Source of the DNA: Spirogloea muscicola
Lineage: Eukaryota; Streptophyta; Zygnematophyceae; Spirogloeales; Spirogloeaceae
Reading direction: 5' to 3'
Assembly (NCBI GenBank): GCA_009602725.1
Contig: WELB01000139.1
Coordinates: 385,269-400,771 of the forward strand
DNA: 15,503 bases
Below the pieces are notes generated by a model, which ran no database searches, had not been told where the DNA came from, and saw only the letters and a program-made list of their open reading frames with translations. The translations under genes and the position numbers were made by a program. Positions 7,136 through 14,889 of this stretch are shown here, piece after piece (within the stretch, counting starts at the first letter, position 1; each line of letters begins with the position of its first letter).

Positions 7136-7225
7136 TACACTCTTTCCAACAAAAAGAAGGAACAAAGTTCGAAGGGGCCAGGGAAAGCGCTAAACCACAC
7201 AGGGCTAAATGGAGATACTTTATTC
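7136..7225 (-). repeat. LINE 3'-UTR fragment lacking the hairpin
   Basis: On the - strand: GTGTGGTTTAGCGCTTTCCC, TGGCCCCTTCGAACTTTGTTCCTTCTTTTTG. This matches the UTR of the copies at 8350-8425 and 712-640 up to, but not including, the GGGCTGG stem-loop, so the copy has lost its 3' end. Confidence 0.6.
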
Positions 7226-7261
7226 AGCAACAAGTGACCACTTGAGTAACTGTGTGCGATG

Positions 7262-7450
7262 ACGCTTTTCTGGCTCCTTCGCCTCTGTCACTCTTTTCCT
7301 AGGCTGGCCAATCACAGCCACCGCCCCTTACTGCTGACTCGTGGTTACTGAGCGGGTCAGCTTAGCAGCAGGTGACGTACATTTGTCCAATGTGCTTGCC
7401 TTTGTACTTGGCCACACATGGCCTCCCCATCTCTTAATACACACGCATTC
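7262..7450 (+). mobile_element. Two abutting LINE 3' fragments
   Basis: First a hairpin module (CTCCTTCGCCTCTGTCACTC, then GGCTGGCCAATCACAGCC-ACCGCCCC near 7302-7326). Immediately after it, 7328-7351 encode LLLTRGY and TGA, the conserved LINE terminus, truncated upstream at this junction. The 100 bp after the stop match 6108-6175 (same GTCAGCTTAGCAGCAG and TGTGCTTGCCTTTGTACTTG blocks). The second copy appears to have joined directly to the hairpin of the first. Confidence 0.65.
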
Positions 7451-7489
7451 TTACTGAAAGAGTCTATCTTCTAACTGCCACTCTTCTCA

Positions 7490-7580
7490 AATCTGGGAAA
7501 GGCCAGCCCAAAAGGTTCAAAGAGCCGAAAGGCGCCTAAACCACACAGCTATGCACGAAATAACCGCAGATGAGAGCTTA
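7490..7580 (-). repeat. Antisense LINE 3'-UTR fragment
   Basis: On the - strand: CTCTCATCTGCGGTTATTTCG, CATAGCTGTGTGGTTTAG, GGCTCTTTGAACC, then TTTTGGGCTGGCCTTTCCCAG. It shares GCATAGCTGTGT with the copy at 4105-4590. The terminal codons are not preserved. Confidence 0.55.
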
Positions 7581-7599
7581 TTACCACGAGGCATCTCAG

Positions 7600-8000
7600 C
7601 ACCGGCATTCTTCCTCTCGACGGCCGAGACGACGGAGGAGAAGGCGCTCGCCGCTTTGCCCTAAACGGTGATGTGACGGCGGCCCCGGGCAGCCACTTTC
7701 CGTGCGCCGGCGGCCGGGCCCGCTGCTCCAGCAACCCCCGCGACGTTGCGGACGTGGGGGCCCGCACGGGACGTCGGAGGCGGACCCCACCGATTCATCT
7801 TCCCCCTCCTCCCCCCGGAGAGATCGCCCCCTTGACGTCAGGGCTCCCCAAGGCAGCGACGGCCTCAGGGAGCTCAGCCGCGTCGCGAGCGCCCAACCGT
7901 ATTCAGCCATGAGGGGGGCGGACGTCGGGCACGTTGGGCGTCTGACAGTGGGCGGCCGTCGAGAGCTTTTAGGAGCGTCGTCTCGAAGACACTGAGCACG
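7600..8000. other. CpG-rich island with a TGACGTCA site, no gene recognised
   Basis: GC-rich sequence containing the palindrome TGACGTCA at 7833-7840, a bZIP-type (CRE/TGA) binding core. A 155-aa antisense frame spans the region but its composition is Arg/Pro/Gly-rich with no family motif, typical of chance openness in GC-rich DNA. It may be a promoter relic. No TATA box or transcript start could be placed. Confidence 0.35.
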
Positions 8001-8264
8001 CTCAAGTGGCGGTAGTGAAAGTCGGAGAGGCCAGTTCCGCTCTAATATAGCAACTAGGTCCAACAGTCCACTGGATATAGGAAAAGCTCTTCTTATTAAG
8101 GGCGAGGCCTGTGAAAGGCCAGTCAGAAAGAGATGTCAGAAGATGAGAGGAGCAGGTCGCACGCCCCGCTCCGTTACAACTCCACTCGCCAGGCCGTCTC
8201 CTGGCTGGGTCCTCTATCGTCCAACGGACGGTTCGGTAGTCCCATTGTTGGTGGGAGGCTATAC

Positions 8265-8480
8265 ATTACATGCGGAGGGCTATTTCTTCAGGCGCCTAGC
8301 CTCTCTGATCTGCGGCTGCTTACCAGGGGTTACTGAGTGATTCGTAGCAGCTCTGCTTTGTTTTGTGCTTGCTTTCCTTGGCGCTTCCCCTGGCTCCCTA
8401 CTTTTACTTTGTTCATACTTTTTAGGGCTGGCTTGTCCAGCCCCTCTCCTCATTGGGCGAGCCCTTTCTCTATTTTTACG
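8265..8480 (+). mobile_element. LINE 3'-end copy, reference 3' terminus
   Basis: Positions 8286-8336 encode LQAPSLSDLRLLTRGY and TGA. The UTR has AGCAGCTCTGC, GCGCTTCCCCTGGCTCCC, CTTTGTTCATACTTTTT, the stem-loop GGGCTGG-CTTGT-CCAGCCC (8425-8443), CTCATTGGGCGAGC and a CCTTTCTC tail. From stop to tail it is about 140 nt, the same as in the large element (11756-11615). It ends less than 400 bp upstream of the promoter of the intact gene. Weak antisense module remnants lie at 8100-8140. Confidence 0.8.
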
Positions 8481-8850
8481 CCTTACGAGAGGAAGCTCCT
8501 CTTCCCGAGGGGCGACGCCACAGATGGCTAGCCAGAAAACCAGACCGCAAGTTCTGAAGAGCGCTTTGCACGGCGACCGCTGGCGCTTGGAAGAACCCTA
8601 TCTTCGTCATTACCGAGTGGGTCGGCTGACCCCGTGCTATACGGACAAACAGCCGCTGAACGACAGGGCCCGCCGGAGAGGGATCCAAAGCGGGCAGACG
8701 TCTGCTGCAGCCAGGAGCCCCCTGCCGGGCGGCAGCCACTTCGAGACTGCCACGTCACCATGGACGGTGACGGCCCCGGCCCCCGCCCAACCGCCGGCCG
8801 GCCGCCGCACGACCCAGGCCCGAGATGTTCGGAGCACGGGCGGCGCCGGC

Positions 8851-9044
8851 CCAATGAGAGCCCGCCGTGGCTTTCATGGCCCAATCAGAGCACGCCGGCG
8901 CCGCCGCCACGCGGCGGCCCCTGGGCGGGGCCGCATGCCGCCAGGTGAATGGAGCAGAGGCTTGTCGCAGCACGGCGGAGCGGCCGGGCTGCGATCCGGC
9001 GCGCCATCCACGCCCCCTCCCCCCCAGAGGTGGCGCGATATAAG
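8851..9044 (+). promoter_or_regulatory. Core promoter: two CCAAT boxes, GC box, TATA box
   Basis: CCAATGAGAG at 8851 and CCAATCAGAG at 8881 lie in a duplicated unit with period exactly 30 bp (GGCCCAAT-AGAGC-CGCCG is shared). GGGCGGGGCC follows at 8923-8932 and TATAAG at 9039-9044. A start site about 30 bp after the TATA box would fall near 9070, giving a roughly 220-nt leader. Spacing and order are those of a typical RNA polymerase II promoter and point to the gene starting at 9291. Confidence 0.75.
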
Positions 9045-9164
9045 ACCCCCCCCGACACGTCGCTGGCCATCGCCCGAAAGAACGCCCACCCGTCTCTCAC
9101 TCACTCACTCTCCCAGCAGCTCCCTCGCCGCCGCCTCGGGCAGCGCCCAAGCCAGCCGCCATCT

Positions 9165-9222
9165 CTCTCGCCCACAGCCCATCTCGGCTTCCTCTCTATC
9201 GCCCACAACCCATCTCAGCTTC
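9165..9222 (+). repeat. 27-bp tandem duplication in the 5' leader
   Basis: CTCTCGCCCACAGCCCATCT plus CGGCTTC (9165-9191) is repeated as CTATCGCCCACAACCCATCT plus CAGCTTC (9196-9222), three mismatches. It lies in a CT-rich leader which has no ATG between the TATA box and 9291, so no upstream ORF competes with the main start. Confidence 0.65.
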
Positions 9223-9290
9223 GTCTCCCCGCCTCCGCTACACCAGGCGCAGCCGTGGTCCGGGGCCACAGCCAGCCAGCCAAGGCGGCC

Positions 9291-10199
9291 ATGGCGTTCG
9301 AGATCGCCCGCGTGCACGCCGAGATCCTGGCCAGGATGCCTCCCGCGCCCGAGTGCCAGGCGCCGTACGCCATCCCGTCGCCCACGGCGTGGCGGAGCTT
9401 CAACCCGCCGCGCGGCGCCTCCCGCCGCAGCAGCTTCTCCGACGGCGACTTCTCGGACGCCTCGGAGGAGGACGACCTCGCCGAGACAGCCGAGCGCGTC
9501 GCGATGTCCATGCTGTCCGAGCTGCCGGCAGGCGGCCTCAGCCGCACCAGCTGCTCCTCCTCCTCCGACTTCTCCGCATCCTCCTCGTCCTTCACCAGCC
9601 CTTCCTGCTCCCAGGGCTCCTCTCCCACATCGGTACTGGCTGGAAAGGGCGCCCAGGCGTGGGACCTTCTGTATGCTTCTGAGACCCTCGCTGAGAAGAC
9701 CGGGAAGCGGAAGCCCAAGAAGAAGCAGGCGCAGCACCAGCAGCAGGCCGCAAGGGCGGCACCTCCCCTCGCCACCACCTCCATTGCCGCGACCCAGGAA
9801 TTGAGCGGGACTGGGGTCTTCCTGCCCAAGGCTGGCACTCCTGCAAAGCCTGCCAACAAGAAGCCTGGTGAGCCTGCAGCTGCAGCCTTTCATGATGCCA
9901 GTCTGCCACTGCTTCTAATTTTGGTCTTGAGATTACTCTCAGCATGCATCCTCCAGCATCTGCGCTCTGAGGCTGACCCAGCTTCCAATTTGTCATGTGC
10001 AGTGTGCCCTGTCCTCCTGCCCGCCCACATTGTTGAGGCGCTCAAGCTCAATGTCAAGGGCGATGAAGTGTACGCAGCACCCCGCAATGCCACATCCTCT
10101 GCCACCATGACCTTCAGGGTCATCGACACCAAGTCAAGGACTGCACGTGCCAAGCAAGCACGGAAGACCACAGGTTTAATGAAGTCCGCAAGCTTCTGA
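9291..10199 (+). CDS. Uncharacterised serine-rich plant protein, two exons
   Basis: Exon 1 is 9291-9867 and exon 2 is 10003-10199; joined they give 257 aa. The start is the first ATG after the TATA box, in a strong GCGGCCATGGCG context; the open frame continues upstream only through the promoter. Seen: Ser/Asp/Glu-rich segment at about residues 45-63, poly-Ser at 87-112, AWDLLYAS at 123-130, basic GKRKPKKK at 138-145 (possible nuclear signal), GTGVFLP at 173-179, then CPVLLPAHIVEALKLN at 194-209, reassembled across the splice. From memory, paired GTGVFLP and VLLPxxVVxALxLN motifs recur in uncharacterised plant proteins without known function; a database search is needed to confirm. No signal peptide, no membrane segment in the spliced form. 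GC-rich codon use in exon 1. Function unknown. Confidence 0.75.
   Translation: MAFEIARVHAEILARMPPAPECQAPYAIPSPTAWRSFNPPRGASRRSSFSDGDFSDASEEDDLAETAERVAMSMLSELPAGGLSRTSCSSSSDFSASSSSFTSPSCSQGSSPTSVLAGKGAQAWDLLYASETLAEKTGKRKPKKKQAQHQQQAARAAPPLATTSIAATQELSGTGVFLPKAGTPAKPANKKPGEPAAAAFHDASLPLLLILVLRLLSACILQHLRSEADPASNLSCAVCPVLLPAHIVEALKLNVKGDEVYAAPRNATSSATMTFRVIDTKSRTARAKQARKTTGLMKSASF
9868..10002 (+). other. 135-nt in-frame intron (exitron-like)
   Basis: Donor CTG|GTGAGC at 9867/9868, acceptor ATGTGCAG|TG at 10002/10003, a CTGAC branch-like sequence near 9973. Splicing rejoins the motif CPVLLPAHIVEALKLN directly to the basic linker after GTGVFLP. The length is a multiple of three and there is no stop, so retention would add 45 aa including a hydrophobic run (LPLLLILVLRLLSACI). 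The splice call is supported by sites and motif continuity, but not by transcript data. Confidence 0.65.
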
Positions 10200-10969
10200 C
10201 TCAACTGCCCTTGCAGCAACCCTAGTCAACCTAGCAAATTCATTGCACCCAGCCCTCGTTGAGCTCGTGGTGTTGGAGAACAAGCTTTGGCCATTCCAGA
10301 GCAGCCTCTCGATGACCCGTGTATGGATTGGGAGATGCTTGCATGGATCTGTTGCCCTTCCTTCTTAGAGAAGGCTGGATCCAGCAAGATTCTTCCTACC
10401 CTTGCCTAGGAGTATGTAACCATCAGGGACAAGCTAGGATTCAGGAATAATCAGGCGCAGTAAATAAGTACCACTCCTATAGCTCCACTGCCCAGACTAT
10501 ACAGTCCCTCCTGCTAGGCTTTCTAGACAGCTTGAAGATAATCAGGCTTAGATGCACATCTCATCGCCTGCAAGACTTGGCAAGCAGGTTGAGATAGTTG
10601 ACATTGATGCAAGTTACTGCACACCAGTATAATTGAGATTACTATACTTTCTTACGACATCTTGGTCTGCCCAAATGTAGGATTCCATGTTGTCCTTGCT
10701 CACAAGTTCAGCTGGCTATTTTGGCAAATGTGAATCTTCGGCACAACTTCAAAAATTTCTGGTTCAGTTCTGACGGAAGTAGACAGCCAGATGCATCACT
10801 GACGTCCTACTGGACAACAGTGGCTTGACCCACCTTGCTCGGCGGCCTGCCAGTGTATGACTGCGGGCTGAGCCGAATGCTGCTATGCCGCGGTGCTTGC
10901 AAGGGCGAGGCGAGATTAAGGCTCACTTCCGACTGTTCTCGGGCCACACCTGGCACCTGTATCTCACAG
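10200..10969. other. 3' flank of the gene, no further gene recognised
   Basis: AT-richer sequence following the stop codon. GTAAATAAGTACC near 10460 could act as a weak poly(A) signal; no perfect AATAAA was seen in the + strand near the gene end. No repeats of the LINE family are visible here, in contrast to the left part of the window. Confidence 0.5.
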
Positions 10970-11054
10970 GTATCTGCTGGATGTCATCTGCGTGATGGCC
11001 TTCGTGCAGGTGTTGAGCATCATCTCGGACTACTTCTGACTTGCCTACGTTGTG
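10970..11054 (+). pseudogene. Orphan exon resembling TMEM208/SND2
   Basis: The frame from 10971 reads YLLDVICVMAFVQVLSIISD then YF-stop-LAYVVV. It strongly resembles, from memory, the plant TMEM208 segment of the form YLHDxxYITxFVQxxSIISxxFWxTYLVIP, an ER-membrane protein of the SRP-independent targeting route. The TGA at 11037-11039 falls where the family has Trp (TGG). Edges look like splice sites: CTGTATCTCACAG|G before it and GTTGTG|GTGAGC after it, giving an 85-nt exon. No other TMEM208 exon was recognised on either side, so this is probably a detached, inactivated exon. Confidence 0.45.
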
Positions 11055-11610
11055 GTGAGCCACACCGCTGGCTCCTCCTTGCCGCCGCGCCATGAGTCCT
11101 GGCAACATAATCACAATGCCCACCACCACAAGAATCACCAAGCCCAAAGTGCTCCTCCTCGGCCCGCCTGCATCTTGGCATGCTGCTCGCTACTGCTCCT
11201 TCGCACAAAATTGTACAGATGGCACATCGGCCTGCTTGCTTGGGCAGGCCGTCCTGCTTGCTGAAAGACAGGCAGCCAACCCAATGAGGTACTTGACAAG
11301 TCAGGGCTCCTGTGTGCAGATCACTGGTTTTGCGGGTACAAGCTTTGGCAGCACATTCCGCATTCCTAACTTTTTCCAGCCGCCGCCTGGGATGAGTGAG
11401 CTGCATGGCCCGCACCCGATCACTCGGCACGTTCTGCTCAGCTTGCTGGAGCATGCCTCCCACGCTACCCTCGTAAGAGCGACAAGCTTACTGACACAGA
11501 AAGCGAGCGAGGCAAAGTACGGTTCCACTGTGCAAGCTCACACAAGCAGTCCACCTCATGTCCATGATTATGTTTGTATTTGCGTGCGGCGGAGGGTCCT
11601 CAAAGCGAGC
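11055..11610. other. No recognised gene
   Basis: Mixed sequence with frames on both strands (up to 173 aa on the +), none with a recognisable motif or good start context. It lies between the TMEM208-like exon and the 3' end of the LINE. Confidence 0.4.
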
Positions 11611-11614
11611 TAGA

Positions 11615-11756
11615 GTGTAAGAAGAAACTGCTCGCCCACAGAAAAAGAGGGGCTAGCAATGCCAGCCGAGAAAAGAATGGACAAATTCCAAAGGCAAAAA
11701 ACGGTGCCGATAAGGAAAAACTACACAAGTGGACACGAAGTGATGCAGGTGGAAGC
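11615..11756 (-). repeat. 3' UTR of the LINE: hairpin, GGGCGAGC, CTT tail
   Basis: After the TAA come AGCTTCC, a CTTTGGAATTTGTCC block, the stem-loop GGCTGGC-ATT-GCTAGCC (11667-11651) with one G-U wobble in sense RNA, CTGTGGGCGAGC and GTTTCTTCTT. Order and length (about 140 nt) match the short copies at 3189-3375 and 8265-8480. There is no poly(A). Confidence 0.8.
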
Positions 11757-12174
11757 TTAATATCCACGGGTGAGCAACAGCAAGTCAGAATAACTCGAAG
11801 CTGGGAAACAGGCACTCCGCCGAGACCCTGAGGCAGCAGCCATAGCGCGGCCGGCGCACATGTGGACTGCGTGAGCCAGAGAGTGCTGGAACGAGACCGC
11901 CAGCCTCATGTGAAATACCTGGGCTAGGGAGCTGGCAGCATTGAAGCCGGGCAGCTCCCCAGGCAGATCCGGCCGCCGCTCGATGGCCTGCCGGGCAAGC
12001 AGCTGGAGGAGGTCCAACCAGCCACTGCCGAAAGCCCCGTGAACGTCCATGGCCAGGGCCCGCAAATTCATCGCCGGGAGGGTGGTCGGCGTACTTACGC
12101 TCCTTGCCCCGGGCCGCCATACCGACCGCGTGCCCACTGGTCGACGCCGACTTGGCGGGTTTGGCGGAGTCGAC

Positions 12175-12456
12175 CCAATCGGCGGTAACCACATCCGCGA
12201 TGATACGCCGACCTCCTCCGGGCGGGATGGCAACTAGGTCAGCGCGCCAGGTGTGGAGCTGTCCGTCTGCGCCCAGCTGGATGGGTATAATTGACGTATT
12301 TTCTACGGCCACCCTGTAGCCCGCCTCCATGAACACTCCCTGAATGCCGTCTCGCAGGATGTCGTGAGAACCGGTCCTCTCGCCCCTGTGCGCGCAGCGA
12401 AGCATGTGTGCAGCCGGCTCCGCAGGGTCGGCGTGGCGGGCACCGCACTCGCACTG
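12175..12456 (-). pseudogene. CCHC knuckle and restriction-like endonuclease of the LINE
   Basis: CECGARHADPAEPAAHMLRC (12453-12394) is a Cys-x-Cys-x12-His-x3-Cys knuckle. It is followed by GSHDILRDGIQGVF and then RADLVAIPPGGGRRIIADVV (from 12246) and TADW. In R2-like elements a CCHC motif precedes a nuclease with an R/K-P-D then D-x-x-V pattern; here R-A-D (12246-12238) and A-D-V-V stand in those positions. The domain assignment is by motif order and spacing; a profile search would settle it. Confidence 0.6.
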
Positions 12457-13336
12457 CACGACCCCAGCGAGGCAGGGAGGGAGGAGGCCCAGGAGCCGGT
12501 GGACCGCCCCGTCCTGACGACCTCGTCTGGCACCGTGAGCGCCGCGTACATCGTGAGCGCTGATCTCACGCCGCCGCTCCTGGGGAGGAGGCTGAGAGGA
12601 GCCGGGCACGCCGGCGAAGGTCAGGCAGGGGAAAGAGCTCCACCGCCTGGTCAAAGGCCGCTTTCTCCACCAGCGCCGTGTAGCGTGCCTGGGCACGCAG
12701 GTTGGGGGTGTGCGCAAGGTGGACGAAAGGGACGACCTGCTCCAACAGAGCGGGGTGGGCCGCCAGGAGCCTGTCGCGGGCAGAGCGGAAGGCAGCCTGG
12801 AAGGGCAGCTGGCCAATCTCCACATCAGCTGCCGCCCGCTCCAGGGCGCGATTGCCATGAACCAAGAAGCGCTAGCTCGGGGGGGGCTGCAACCTGAGCC
12901 AGCTGCCCAGGTAGGCCGCCTCACAGGCGCGGGCAACTGGGCGGCAGCCCCAGCCACCGCGGCTGACCGGCAGGCTAGCCTGCAGCAGCGCAGCTGGTGA
13001 GTTGAGGAACCATGGGGTGTTGAATGAGGATGGCCGCTGACGCCAGGACGCCGGTGTCGAATGCTGCGTACGCCACCTTCACCGCTGGTGAGGGAGGGAG
13101 GGCGCGGGCCAGGTAGTGCGGCCGCTGCGCAATAAATACACCGAGTCAGCATAGCGGTCGCCAGCTGCATGTCCTGCAGCTAGTGAAGGCGGTCCGCCGG
13201 CCGGAGGTGCTCCTGCAGCCGCGCCTGCAGCTGCTCCACCATGAAGGCAGGTGAGCCTAGGGGGACAACGAGGAGGGTGAGGCCTCCAGCTGGTGTTTGG
13301 CAGCCCAAGGGCAGGCGCAGGTGGGCTGGCAGGCCC

Positions 13337-13935
13337 TACCGGGACCAGGCGCTGCACTTGTCCGCCCGGATGCCCAGGCCGATCGCGCCCAGCTGCACCT
13401 CGAGGGTGGCAAAGGCTGCCACGACGTCCTCTGGAGGTCCCACCAGCGTGGTGCCATCAGCATACATCGGCACGAGGACGCCAGGGTGAGCCGCGGCCAT
13501 TGCCTGAAGCGCGCGGTGGTGTGCCAGCGCGTAGTAAAACCCCGCCAGTGGATCCCCTTGGTGCACGCCCCTGGTGGAATGGAGGATCTCCACCTCGCCA
13601 CCCCCTGTCCGCGACAGCAGGTCGCATGGCTGGCCGTACCCCAGCCTGACTAAGGGAAGGAGGCTGGGGAAGGCCTCTCTCAGCTCCTCCGCGATGACAT
13701 CCTGATCGGCGCTGTTGAAAGCGTTGTGGACGTCGACCACTATGGCCAGCCACTCAAGGTGCAGGTCCAGGGAGGCCCGTACGCCGTGCACGACCGTCCC
13801 GGCGCCGCTTCGCAGCCCCGCGCCGAATTATGGGGCGCCAGGTGTGTCTGAGCCTGCCCCGCGTGCTGATGCCGAAGCGTGCACCCCACCAGGCGGTAGA
13901 TCACTTCACTGATGGCAATGGGCCTGACCCCCCCC
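13337..13935 (-). pseudogene. Reverse transcriptase core of the LINE (broken)
   Basis: Reading 13935 downward gives GVRPIAISEVIYRLVG (the R-P-I-A block of LINE RTs), then after a frame change VVDVHNAFNSAD (motif A, catalytic Asp, near 13740-13711), STRGVHQGDPLAG (motif B) and MYADGTTLVG (motif C, 13467-13438), then GLGIRADKCSAWS (motif D/E region) and a TAG at 13337. Motif C should be YADD; the second Asp is Gly (GAC to GGC, one transition), which would abolish polymerisation. The first frame break is at a run of eight C (+ strand, about 13928-13935). Confidence 0.8.
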
Positions 13936-14823
13936 GCTGGCCTTGCTGAGAGCCAGCAGCGTACTGGTGCACAGGATGCCGCAGATGCTGGCTGGGACCT
14001 GGTCGCGAGCGAGGAGCTGGCACACCTGATGGAGTGCCTGGAAGTCGGCTAGTTCCCCCTCCAGGAAGAGTTCCCGGAGATGCTCGGTGAGCATGTGAGA
14101 AGGTCCTCCAAGCGGCTGCGCGGCGGCTGCTCTGCAGGGCCTTCCGCAAGGCGTCGGCGTCGAGGACCACCTCCTCCGGCGGTGCCAAGGTGGCCAGCCA
14201 CGGGGGCAGGGGGTTGCCAGCCTTAGGGTGCAGGGACTCCAGGGCCGCCCTTGTTGCTGTGTTGGTGGGCGCCAGCACCAAGTCGTCCAGGGCCTGGACC
14301 ACCCTGGACAGCTTGCCCGCTCGACTGAATCGCAGAGCCCGGCGGACGTTGGCGGCCCTGTCAGGCGCTGCCCACGCGTCACCTCGCATAGCCGCCGAGG
14401 CTGCCATGGCTGCGTCGTGGCGCGCCAGAAGCTCCTCCCAATGTCCGCTCTCGAACAACTGGACGCGCTCCAGGAGGGGCTGTTGGCCCTGCTGGCGGCC
14501 TTCGTGGTGGGCGCGCCCGAGCAGCAGCCGGGGGAAGAGGAGAAACAGCTTCCAGGCCGCCTCGTCCCGGTGATCGTCTACAATCCGCTGCATCGCCGGG
14601 CGGAGCGCGCGACAAATGTGCAGGCGCACCAATGGGGGACGTGTCGGAGGAGCGGGAGGGCCGCCTGGCGGTGGACGGCAGCCAGGTCGAGGCCGGCCAG
14701 CCGCTGCCAGTGTTGAGGCGCGGGAGGTGAAGGCGCGGGAGGGACTGGCCTGCCTGGTCGACCTCGGCAGCCACCAGCGGCCGCTGCTCTCCACGCCTGT
14801 TCGGCACGGTTGCCGCTTAGCGC

Positions 14824-14889
14824 GCAGGTTCGCTCGTGGCTGGTCAAGCTGGACCGGGAGTGGCAGGGCCGCTGGCAGTGCTTGCACAT
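14824..14889 (-). pseudogene. LINE N-terminal C2HC zinc finger
   Basis: MCKHCQRPCHSRSSLTSHER then TC: Cys-x2-Cys-x12-His-x3-Cys, a C2H2-like nucleic acid-binding finger with Cys in the last position. ATG at 14889-14887 is a plausible start, as sequence upstream toward 15029 is only proline-rich low complexity. R2-type elements carry such fingers at this position for target DNA binding. The frame remains open to a stop near 14578, but the protein continues in another frame from about 14645. Confidence 0.65.

Noticed and set aside
7596-8063. 155-aa antisense frame in the CpG island
   Set aside because: Compositionally biased, no motif, no start context; open by GC content alone.
225-8480. SINE family for the short repeats
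   Set aside because: No A or B box of a tRNA or other Pol III promoter was found, and the repeats start at varied points within a coding C-terminus with synonymous drift, which fits 5'-truncated LINE copies.
8949-9290. Upstream in-frame start at 8949 for the 9291 gene
   Set aside because: It would lie about 90 bp upstream of the TATA box and require translating promoter DNA; the first ATG after the predicted transcript start is 9291.
8365-9804. 479-aa + strand open frame
   Set aside because: It runs through a LINE tail, the promoter, the TATA box and the leader of the 9291 gene in another frame; composition is Arg/Pro/Ser low complexity typical of GC-rich shadow frames.
9105-9893. 262-aa and 214-aa antisense frames opposite the two-exon gene
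   Set aside because: They mirror a GC-rich exon and have no motif or promoter of their own; the + strand has promoter, start context, splice sites and motif continuity.
10174-10368. A third exon (frame reading ATLVNLANSLHPALVELVVL) joined by splicing at CAG|GTTTAA and CTTGCAG
   Set aside because: The implied intron is only 43 nt, below the usual plant minimum, and the frame has no recognised motif. The TGA at 10197-10199 gives a simpler end.
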